Shown here piece by piece: positions 10,571-19,230 of a DNA stretch of 64,000 nucleotides (position 1 is the stretch's first letter; each line of letters starts with the position of its first letter). The translations under genes and the position numbers were made by a program. This DNA is from Branchiostoma floridae (Eukaryota > Chordata > Leptocardii > Amphioxiformes > Branchiostomatidae), in contig NC_049987.1 in the NCBI RefSeq assembly GCF_000003815.2, forward strand, positions 15,794,552-15,858,551, in the 5' to 3' direction. Under the pieces are notes generated by a model. It did not search any database. It saw only the letters and a list, made by a program, of their open reading frames with translations, and had not been told where the DNA came from.

Positions 10571-11290
10571 AGGGTCAGTCAGAAAATAATGCCATAAGTA
10601 TCATGACAGGTTCGTTTTTAATGAAATGTGTTGTAATTTGGCACACATGTTAAGGAACATACCTCCTTGTTTATTGAGACTGTTAGATTTATCAATTTGT
10701 TGTCCGGATTTTTATGAGCGAATGAGTTGATTTCAAGATGAATGAAGACGCCCTTACTTTCTGACTTACTTCGTATCATTTGATAATAATACGATGTTAA
10801 TGATGGGTATGAATCCGTAAGATTGCCAGATTTGGTCTACATCAATGAAAAGTTGACTGTAAGGTTTGTATCGCCTCTACCAGGCTCCGTGGTAAAATAT
10901 GATAAATATTTTCGCTCTGTCACATGTTTTAACAACTACTTCTGTCGTCTAACATGTTTGTCCGTTTTGTATTGTTGACACTTGAGGTGTATTTCCGGCG
11001 GTGGCGTTTTATGAATTTTTCGTGTTGCATTTCTGATATTTGTTTCCACAATAAAGTACAATGAATGTTGTCCTGAACTATTTGTAGGTTTCGTACATTT
11101 TACGTGGCAGAGAATCACTGCTTGATTTAGATGGTGTAGCGAGTTTCACTTCCTCTTTAAGATCTTTTCTGACTGGCATTGACCTAAAGTTACCAGAGAA
11201 CCATCATGCCTTGCCTCTTGCAGGTTGCATTGAGATACGTATTTGTAAATTTGTAATCTGTAAAAGGTAATCAATACTTTATGTGCAGAT
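10571..11290. other. mariner-like terminal sequence, then unannotated DNA
   Basis: The first 25-30 bp resemble mariner terminal repeats of the GGGTCAGTCA...AATGCC kind, but I see no matching far end and no transposase. The remainder lacks coding signal. Confidence 0.4.
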
Positions 11291-11303
11291 GTTTATTTGA
11301 GAG

Positions 11304-11385
11304 AAAGAGAGAGAGAGAGAGAAAGACAGACAAAAAGAGAGACAGAGAGAGGAGAGAGAGAAGGAAAGACAGAAGGAGAGAGAGC
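11304..11385. repeat. (GA)n-rich simple repeat
   Basis: Purine-rich GAGA/AAGACAG tract. The ORF across it (Arg-Glu repeats) is a low-complexity artefact. Confidence 0.9.
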
Positions 11386-12140
11386 GTCAGGGCAAATTAC
11401 ATTGATGTATGTTACGACCGCCCAAAGAAAAGTGCATGAACAAGAGATACTTGATTTACGTATGCCCTTAAATCAACAACTAAAACAAAGCATCGTTTTA
11501 AAATGTGGCAATAAAATCATGACATCAGTTGACGATCTCACAGTCGCGCACTGCATGACGGTTTGTGTCGATACAAAGATGGCGACCTTGCAGAGGTGGG
11601 CGAGAAGACTACGTACTAGCTCGTTGTTTGTAGTTTCACCGATTTTCATGTAAGTATTTGAGCACAGACATGAAATCTGTTGGTATTACGTTCAAATATG
11701 GCATTGTAACGTTTAAGTTGACCTATACAAGCTACCCTTCTATGTACCTTCACTGCTACCAGCGAATAGGGGAGGGGGGCTTTGTATTGAATTAGCTCCA
11801 TCTCTTCTTTCTTCTGATCAATTTCTTCTTTATGTTTGTACCTACAGTAATAATACAGGATGTATCCAAGCAGATGTTTTCAAGGACGTTGAATGGAAGC
11901 TCCTTGCTATTTCGTGCCGCGAGTTAGTTTTTTTTAATGGTTATTAACAAACTGTTAAGAATACAATGTAAGAAAAATAGTACTAAATGCTGAAACAGAA
12001 GCAAAACGCTGACAATGATCCGGATGCTTACATCTGAAGCCAGGCATCCCGTCATGCAACACGCTGCTGACATAGCGTTGGTCTAATTTGATGAAGAAAG
12101 TCGTAATAACCAAGAGGCATTTTGTGGATTAAGTATTACT
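11386..12140. other. no supported gene
   Basis: About 750 bp without domain, splice-bounded exon or clear repeat; a poly-G run near 11770. Confidence 0.4.
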
Positions 12141-12142
12141 AC

Positions 12143-12252
12143 GTGAGTGAGTAAGTGAGTGAGTGAGTGAGCGAGTGAGTGAGCGAGTGAGCGAGTGAGC
12201 GAGTGAGTGAGTGAGTGAGTGAGTGAGTGAATGAGTGATAGTGAGAGTTAGT
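12143..12252. repeat. (GAGT)n microsatellite with GAGC variants
   Basis: Tetranucleotide GAGT/GAGC array of about 25 units. It could expand or contract and would vary between haplotypes. Confidence 0.95.
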
Positions 12253-12439
12253 GAGATTAAAAGCAAACCACACTTACGTACGTGTCACTGTTTTTGCCGG
12301 TGCGTCAGCACCGGCTTTGAGACGGGAGAAGCGGTTCTTTCAACCATTCATTTCGTTTGCATGGATGCATGGATGTGTGGATCCGTCAATTTAACCAAAC
12401 CCTTCTAATAGCCCTTCTATTCGCATGATGCGTAATCGA

Positions 12440-12530
12440 TGAAGCGTGGCCGAATGGTGTAAGGCGCTGAGTGCAGATAGCGGTTTGCTTTTGCAGCCGT
12501 AGATCGTGGGTTCGAACCCCACTTGTAACA
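12440..12530 (+). pseudogene. tRNA-Leu(CAG)-like pseudogene
   Basis: The A-box region TGGCCGAATGGTGTAAGGCG and a perfect T arm (GTGGG-TTCGAAC-CCCAC) fit a leucine-type tRNA with a long variable arm, and a T-rich Pol III terminator follows. A CAG lies at the anticodon position, but base 33 is not T, the anticodon stem does not pair and the acceptor ends (TGAAGCG / TTGTAAC) pair poorly. It is therefore a decayed tRNA or the head of a tRNA-derived SINE. Confidence 0.7.
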
Positions 12531-12540
12531 ATTTTTTTCT

Positions 12541-13250
12541 TTGTTAGACAAATCTCAAATAATTCTTTTTAATAGAAGACAGATCAATTCAGTAATTCTA
12601 TGCTTAAAAACTATTTTTCATGTGATTTTGTTTAACATCCAGGCTTTTTCCAAAATACGCACCGGCCAGCTTTTTTCAGAAGCTTTCTTGTTTAATAAGT
12701 GCTGGGTCTCGACAACATAGGCTTTTGCAAGGTGGTAAACATGTTTATTTGTCAATGTCTTATAATAAGGAAAGCGTTAAGCAGTAATTAAATGTATTCA
12801 GTAAGCATAAGTCTGCTTGAATAAGCTAGATATGACATGTTTGTTTCATCTTTTCAAAATCGTGAAAACGACAATAGTACCCCTAAGTAATTGAAATGTA
12901 CTGCAGAATCTTTTTGTATTTAATTGACAGTTGCACATGGCGAACGCAACTGATTTGTTTGTATATACATACACACTATAAAAGAAACCATACGTTATTG
13001 ATTCCTTTTTATCTTATACCTTCCTAGAAGCGACAAAAAGTTGAACCTGTACATACTAATATGTAAATTAATCTCTGTAGAAATTTTGCCTTCAATCATC
13101 GCTATGACCTGTGTTTAGCCGTCACGTGTAGCAGTTTTATAGTAAGTGTAAACTCTGGCTTGGAACTCTTGCTAAACAACTTTGATAAATTGCTTCTGTT
13201 AGGAAAGTTATTGGACTCTGGACAGACGAATTCTTGATTGCTGATTTCGT
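12541..13250. other. no supported gene
   Basis: AT-rich spacer downstream of the minus-strand gene at 13258; presumably contains its 3' untranslated region. No clear AATAAA close to the stop was seen. Confidence 0.4.
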
Positions 13251-13257
13251 TGTTCGT

Positions 13258-14007
13258 CTAATACAGCTCATTTTTCTTCTTTTGCTCCAGCCTCAGATCG
13301 CCATTTTTCTGTTCCAGTTCCAGTTTTTGTGTCCCTTGATCATGATAAATCTGACGTACAATGCCTTCCATTTCAGAGGGTGAATAACGAGGCTTAGAGT
13401 GTTTCTCCTCGACGCGTTTGGTATTAGTGGATACCCAGCCACGCTGTTCGTGCTCTGTGGTTTTCTCCCATGTATCCGTAGCGGTGGCTATTTTTTGGAA
13501 AGCCTGAACTTGCTCACGTTTCAGTGACAGTCTCTCCTGTTCAACTTGCAGTCGGTGGCTCATTAGATCACGTTCAACAAACAATTGTTCTTTTTTTATT
13601 TCCGCATCCAAGCTTGCCATCTTCAGTTGTCGATTCTCTTGGTCACGTTCCAGAGCCAACCGTTCCTTTTCAACTTCCAGATCCTTACTTGCCACATTCA
13701 GGCGCTGGGTTTCAACATCACGGTTAGCTTCCAGTCTCTGGCCTTCTAACTTAAGCCGTTCAATTTCACGATTAGCTTCCAGTTTCTTGCCTTCTAACTT
13801 AAGGCGTTCAATTTCAAATTCATGTAGATAAAGCACAAAGCATACGCCGCCTATAACGATAGTCATGATAATGACAAAGAGAGCCAGAACGAAAAGTTGA
13901 CGGTTACTGAGATTGATGATGAAAACTATGATTGCGAGGATTAAAGCTGTATAGATGAAAGAAAAGGCACTCATTAAGTTGGTGAACATGTTATCCATTG
14001 TGTACAT
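13258..14007 (-). CDS. two-helix membrane protein with long coiled coil, unknown family
   Basis: An uninterrupted 249-codon ORF. Residues about 10-30 and 38-60 are strongly hydrophobic helices separated by a short NLSNRQ-like turn. From about residue 62 to 180 the sequence is heptad-rich and highly charged, with internal repeats of the type IERLKLEG.KLEANR, i.e. a long coiled coil. The tail (about 180-249) is polar. I do not recognise the family; a hairpin membrane anchor with a cytosolic coiled coil is the simplest reading. The first Met is at 14007; another three codons in is possible. A good acceptor (TGGTTTCAG, exon start 14023) lies just upstream and a matching donor (GTAACA after 14912) suggests an untranslated first exon at about 14912-15000. 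Confidence 0.7.
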   Translation of the reverse strand: MYTMDNMFTNLMSAFSFIYTALILAIIVFIINLSNRQLFVLALFVIIMTIVIGGVCFVLYLHEFEIERLKLEGKKLEANREIERLKLEGQRLEANRDVETQRLNVASKDLEVEKERLALERDQENRQLKMASLDAEIKKEQLFVERDLMSHRLQVEQERLSLKREQVQAFQKIATATDTWEKTTEHEQRGWVSTNTKRVEEKHSKPRYSPSEMEGIVRQIYHDQGTQKLELEQKNGDLRLEQKKKNELY

Positions 14008-14142
14008 CTGTCTTTCCTGGAACCTGAAACCAGAAATAACAACATTGGAATGTATAATAGCTCGTAAAGCTTAAAGTTAAGTTATATGGACCTCTTTCAA
14101 CTTTCAGGAAATGATGAAACATGTACGAGTTGTACCTGCAAG

Positions 14143-14342
14143 TACTGTAAATGCATTTAAGTTCGCGGGTATTTGATTTCGAGGTAGCAGGGAAAAGGAT
14201 TGTTCGCGCTGGTTTTAAGTTCGCGGTAGCACCATGCACTGTAGTCTCTTAGTACCATGGAAAAATGCTCACGGTGGTTTTAAGTTCGTAACGCAAAAAC
14301 CGCAAACTTTAAACCACCGCGAAAATTTCTGCATTTACAGTA
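14143..14342. mobile_element. palindromic MITE (TACTGTAAATGCA family), copy 1
   Basis: Ends are TACTGTAAATGCATTTAAGT and, inverted, TTTCTGCATTTACAGTA. The interior repeats GTTCGCGGTGG / CCACCGCGAA in both orientations so the element folds on itself. Copies 2 and 3 are at 26115-26322 and 52201-52329. This copy lies in the presumed 5' intron of the coiled-coil gene. Confidence 0.85.
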
Positions 14343-15951
14343 CTTTCTGTAGATAAGTACAAAACGCCCTCATGCGGCCTCAAGATGCAGTACACGAAAC
14401 GATCTCACGCACAATGCAATTGGTTGGTCTTTAACAGGACGTTCGTGTACTGACCTCGTATATACCCCGGGGCACCGTGCCAGAGTAAGCACACACTAAG
14501 TGAGGTTATCCTTTGTTAAACACATCTAGCAACATGCGAAACTTACCAGTGGTTATAGCTATAGCTTCAAAATGCGGGGATAAAACTCCACCTTGCTGAT
14601 GTACATTAAGACTGAGAATCAATTTTGGATGATGTCAACATAGGTGTGCAGGATATAACCTGACTGAAAATGAACGACGCCGTTAGTGAGTAATATAAAG
14701 TATCAGACTTAAGTCTACTACTGACAGCAGTGCATATAACACCGGTGGAGTCAAGTACACAGTACTCTTCGATTCACTGTTAAAACGTAGAGACATGAGA
14801 AAAGTACTTGAACTACGGTTACACATAGCTTCACATTCCCAAAATATAAAGTAACGACAACGCCAACTCGCAATGATCTTCCTGGCAAAAGAATGACGAT
14901 AAAAATGTTACCTTTCTTCGCTATTTCTTTATGCGCTTCTTTCTGCGAGTCTCTCTGAGTCTGTAGATAGCGTGTGAGAGCGAATGGTGTATCCGGGCCC
15001 TCAAATACAAAAAGGCCGAGTCAGAAATGCGGAAGTGAAACTCATCTCGTCATCGAATCTGGTAGAAATCCCCTCATTCACCTAATATACATGTAACAAG
15101 TTACGCACGTCAAGCAGCATTCTGACCAGTTAGTGAACCGTCACATGAAACACCAATTATGATGAGTGAGTGACAACAGTTAATATTCTATATCATCCCT
15201 GGCATTTTAGACACGTGGTAAGAAAAGACCTGTACACATGAGAACTCGCGTAAGGGCGCCCCCTAGCATACAAGCCGTGCAATGCATCTAGCATGACGTC
15301 ACACGAGGGAGCTTGGAGCTTGACAACGACATTTGAAACAGTATGATTATCGTGTACCGAAGTATCGGCAAAGTGGATTTTTCGTAGCACTACCATTAAC
15401 GAGGGATGAGTACCATGTGAAAGTATTAGGTAGAGACTGAAGCATGGTAGTTTACCAATCATACACTTGGTTAAGATTCAACTATCTTGGTTTGAATAAT
15501 GTTTTGCGAGTCAAATGTCAAAACACACAATTATGTTACAACCAGAGTGACGTGCAACCGTTATACAACCGTTAAGGTCTATTTCATTTGGCGCTATATA
15601 TACATCGCGTTTTGAATTACTGTAAACAGCTATAACCTATCACAGTATAGAGATACATGAATATTTAGGTATGGTTTTTTATTCAGAAATTTTTATACCC
15701 CCGGGAAGTTGTGACCCACAATAAGCGTCCAACAACCGTTCAGGTGGTCCTTCACCTCTGATGGACCAGTCCATTATTACTGCGGAGGGGTCTGTACCGT
15801 CAGGATCGTCTAGTACGTCAGGGATGTTCCGACAAGTAAAGCTGACACAACGAAGACGCGTACCCCCGCACCATAGTAGTTAGTTTGTCCCATTCTTACA
15901 TAAGCCAACGACAAAGCCTGACACTTGGTAGCATAAGCAAAATCGCTTACG
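14343..15951. other. upstream region of coiled-coil gene, no other gene seen
   Basis: Contains the likely 5' untranslated exon (about 14912-15000, minus strand). The rest shows no domain or repeat I can name. Confidence 0.4.
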
Positions 15952-15953
15952 TT

Positions 15954-16770
15954 ATACCCGCCTCACATTATATACGATCTTCGGACGTACTTCGCGATGG
16001 CAGGAAGGTCGGCTGATTTTAAGATCTTAAGATGGTCTTGCGTATTTTTCGCCCAAAATCTGTTCCCCTCACATATAAGCGAGCCTCGTGCGATCGACGG
16101 TGAATAAATCTATGATAATGACCTCCCATTACCTCTTGCACGCGGACAAAGGAACACAAAACGTTCCTCAAAAAAGGCAAGAGATCAATAAATGTTGCTT
16201 ATTTTGTTGTCGGAATCTTTTTAACCAATGAATGGAATGCGCGGGCATAATAGAAATGACACAAGAAAGGAAAGTGTGTCCCAAAGCCAGCCTACGTACT
16301 GCCACAGGGGCCACAATGTTAGAATTACCCTCACATTCCCAGAAATTCAATATTTGTAAACAATCGGAAGCCGGGTGAACGTCGCCCGAAAGTCGCCCGA
16401 CTAACGGGCGTTCGCCATCCGATTTGCGTTCGATGATTAATAACTATGTCTGTGCTCGCCTATCGGTCCTCAATCGTTGGATTGACGCAAGACTATTGAC
16501 CGATACCCTTGCAAGGTACGCACGATTTGCACGCACGATCTGCGACTCGGTAACGAGCTCTGTGATCTCGAAAATCTCCTGCGACTTGTCGCTTATGTTA
16601 AGAACATGTTTCGCTGCACCGCGACCGTCGTAAGACTCCTGAAAATTGCCGGCGATCCCTAAAAATCGCAAGATGGTCGTGAGAACACCGGACGTCTTAC
16701 TCACGAAAATGTCATTTAGAGCTCGTAAACTAGTCTTTCGATCGAATAGCACCTAATGTGAGGCGGGTAT
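15954..16770. mobile_element. inverted-repeat DNA element, TA target site
   Basis: The termini TACCCGCCTCACATTA and TAATGTGAGGCGGGTA are inverted copies flanked by TA. The 0.8 kb interior is rich in CGATC/CGTACG-type words and carries only shadow ORFs, so it is non-autonomous. It ends about 225 bp before the signal-peptide exon at 16995 and could contribute promoter sequence. Confidence 0.75.
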
Positions 16771-16994
16771 AAGCACATCTTTGCAAAGACAGAGCTTTAC
16801 GTCAACATGCCTAAGTCTTGAGTTACGACTCAAGAAAGACACGTTTATGTCTTGGCAGCTCTGGTTTCTGGGTGATTATTTACTATTATGTGTTGAAAGA
16901 AAAGACTACCGCGAGATTTTGGGAGGTACATGCGACTAGAACGCCACAGACGCCAGGTTTCTTCAGGACGATAGAGACGGGAGTAACCGAGGAC

Positions 16995-17542
16995 ATGGCG
17001 GTGTCAAGCCGTCCCGACTCGGCCTTGCTGTGCTGCCTGTTTCTAGTACTTCTGCTTCTACAAGATGCGCGTGGCCAAAGTAAGCAAACCATTTATTTTG
17101 TAGCTTCGTAAAAAAACATATTGAAACTGCAAATTCTAAGGGCTTAAAGGTAAAATGTTATTTGCAACGACGTTTAGATCGAAGAAAGCTCTATCTTTCT
17201 AATTGAAACATATCATATATAAATAATCATTGTATCACATACTTCACCAGTTATAAGCAAGGACAGTGCATTTATCTATTGAGAGGATATTTGGAAAAAT
17301 AACGTTGGAAATGATATCGTATGTATGCTAGTGCGGTCCAAATCTAATCAAGTCTCACGTTGGCAGTGGTCTACGGTTGGTCATGTGCACGGTTTTGTGC
17401 TAGCTTTTGCAACAAATTTAACAAAGAGTGGTATTTTCAAATCCTAAGGACTGCAATTCGTTTATTAGCATGTTTGTCAAGAAGAGCAAGGAGGAATGCA
17501 TATTTGAAGCGTCTAACGTCTAGTCCGGAAACAATTTGCTAA
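16995..17542 (+). CDS. candidate small secreted cationic Cys peptide (two exons)
   Basis: Exon 1 (16995-17079) encodes a classic signal peptide: a short polar start, a Leu-rich core (residues about 10-22) and a small-residue ARG-Q cleavage region, then donor AAA|GTAAGC in phase 1. Exon 2 (17367-17542), after acceptor GTTGGCAG, continues in the correct phase for 57 codons to a stop. The predicted product is 86 residues; the mature part (about 59) is strongly basic, with five Cys and Arg-rich stretches. I do not recognise it. Exon 1 is well supported; exon 2 rests on one splice site and an open frame and may be chance, in which case exon 1 starts a larger gene whose other exons I cannot see. 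Confidence 0.4.
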
Positions 17543-17561
17543 CCTCCAAGCCATGAGCAAA

Positions 17562-17625
17562 AATTTGCAAAGGCCCCCACTTCTTATAACTTTTAAGTTA
17601 TAAGAAGTGGGGGCTTTTGCAAATT
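17562..17625. repeat. 64-bp near-perfect hairpin
   Basis: Two 31-base arms separated by only TT (17593-17594), with one mismatch. The arm reads from AATTTGCAAAGGCCCCCACT to TAACTT. It begins 20 bp after the stop of the candidate peptide. A two-base loop is too tight for a typical pre-miRNA. Its geometry equals that of the hairpin at 41845-41908, though the sequences are unrelated. Confidence 0.95.
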
Positions 17626-17878
17626 AAGGGCAAGTAATGGAACACCCGGTTCAACGTTGGATACATGAGGGATTGACGATCAGTGATTTTATACGTCCGA
17701 TCAAAGGATTCTTCAAAGGGAAGCATTATGACTGTGCTTTTACATTATAATAAACAATTCTACATCTTTCCCAAGATCAATGCTATAATCGTCATCATCA
17801 TCATCCGGTCGTGCTGGTTGCAAAAAAAACTATTCAAAAACATTATTTGTCGTAACAAAGATTCTAACTTAAAGTAAA

Positions 17879-18501
17879 TTACTCGAAAGCCGGTTTTAAA
17901 CCACTAAACGCACAACTTTCTTCATATACCTGCACCGCTTGCCTAACCTCTTCGGAAGCTAACCGAGCCGCTGGACCACCCGGTTGCATATTACCTCGGT
18001 GATTTTCATAAAATGGGACGCCGTTCCTTCTGTAAACCATCCAGCATGGTCCATAACCACTCCATCTGAAGCACCCGCCATATGTAAAGAAATGGCGCAC
18101 CTAGATCTACATCCGTGCAGAGTTTCTCCCTCATCTATCTCCAACAAGTATCGTCTGAAGGTATTACCGATCGCCGCAGAAGAAGGCTGCTCCGCTAACA
18201 TTTGCCCATCTCTAGAAGTGAATCTGAACAGGATAACTCTTTCAAGCTTAATGGACAATCGCTTAGATATACTAACATACCAGTCAATCGCCGTCACTAA
18301 ACACGTCTCTGGATCCCCTGTTTTCTCCAAAACGAAATTATTGGACCTGCCATCTCTCAACGTCTTCCCAAAAATATGATTCATCATCAAACCTTGGATG
18401 AACCATATAATAAGTCGTTTAAGAGTTACAGGAGGTAGAAAGGGCGGACCTGAATTGTACGTTTTTTTAATATTTCCATTCTCCAACTTTATTGTAGACA
18501 T
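17879..18501 (-). pseudogene. tyrosine recombinase catalytic-domain remnant
   Basis: The minus-strand reading resembles the C-terminal half of tyrosine recombinases carried by DIRS- or Crypton-like mobile elements of marine invertebrates: a GKTLRDGRSNNF segment, GETLHGCRSRCAISLHMAGA (the H-x-x-R box) and HAGWFTEGTASHFM. The position nine residues after Trp, where the nucleophilic Tyr should be, is Phe. The first frame stops at 17959; the frame that continues as ASEEVRQAVQVYEESCAFSG ends at 17879, so a frameshift separates them near 17960-18000. The N-terminal domain is absent. With a lost nucleophile and a frameshift it should not recombine DNA; a domesticated binding protein is possible but unsupported. 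Confidence 0.7.
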
Positions 18502-18563
18502 ATGTACTCCTGTTCACAATTTCGTTATATATAACCACTCAACGATAAATTTTACACAAAAAG

Positions 18564-18569
18564 TTTATT
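18564..18569 (-). promoter_or_regulatory. candidate poly(A) signal of the polycystin-like gene
   Basis: AATAAA on the minus strand (TTTATT on plus), about 430 bp beyond the stop codon at 18995. It is the clearest such hexamer before the recombinase remnant. Confidence 0.45.
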
Positions 18570-18994
18570 GATAACTCCTTGAATAAATAAACACAGTATT
18601 AGGCTGGACCAACAACAAAGTTACAAGCTTACAGGGTAAGTATGTTGCCTTATATGCATACAAATCAATTCAAATTTAATGGTTAAGCCTGCCACTTAAA
18701 CAAGCATTAATTTCCAACAATGGATAACTGCTAGTAATATAATAAATACACAGTTGAACTAAAATGCCATCGAATAGTTAATAGCCCAATCATTATAATT
18801 ACTTAGAAAACTGCTTATATATAGTCCTATCAAAACATTTTATAACACAGTTCAAAACTATCTCAATGAAATTTATACAGTACGAGTTATTTTAATCACA
18901 GACATACAAATCAAATGTGCTTACAAGCTTCCAATTCAAGCCATTAAACATATTTACAGCCAGATATGAATGACGGTAGGTAAAATGACATTAT

Positions 18995-19230
18995 TTAGAC
19001 CTCTGAATCCGTATCTGATGCTGGTTCGATATGTATTGTCACTTTACACTCAGTATCAATGACTGGACAGGACTGCTTCTGAGAGGCACGTGTTTGGCAT
19101 TTTCGTGTTCTGACGTTGACACGGCCCCGGTCGTCCCGTGGAAGGATGGAGTTACAGATGTCCAAGCTTTCATCAAGTCCATCCTGAAGAAGGCGTAGGT
19201 TAGCTTGCAGCTCTTCCAGCTTCGGTTCAC
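18995..19230 (-). CDS. exon 40: C-terminal tail
   Basis: Acceptor TTTTCTGCAG, 77 codons then TAA at 18995-18997. EPKLEELQANLRLLQDGLDE is a probable amphipathic helix or short coiled coil, as in the C-tails through which polycystins pair; the end is acidic (ASDTDSEV). The final -SEV resembles a weak class I PDZ ligand (x-S/T-x-V: D-S-E-V). Confidence 0.82.

Noticed and set aside
11297-11653. 118-codon plus-strand ORF
   Set aside because: Its first third is a (GA)n artefact and the rest has no domain or splice support.
12440-12530. Functional tRNA-Leu
   Set aside because: Acceptor and anticodon stems do not pair and position 33 is not T.
16424-16752. Sense and antisense ORFs of 69 and 102 codons
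   Set aside because: Both lie wholly within the inverted-repeat element 15954-16770 and have no domain.
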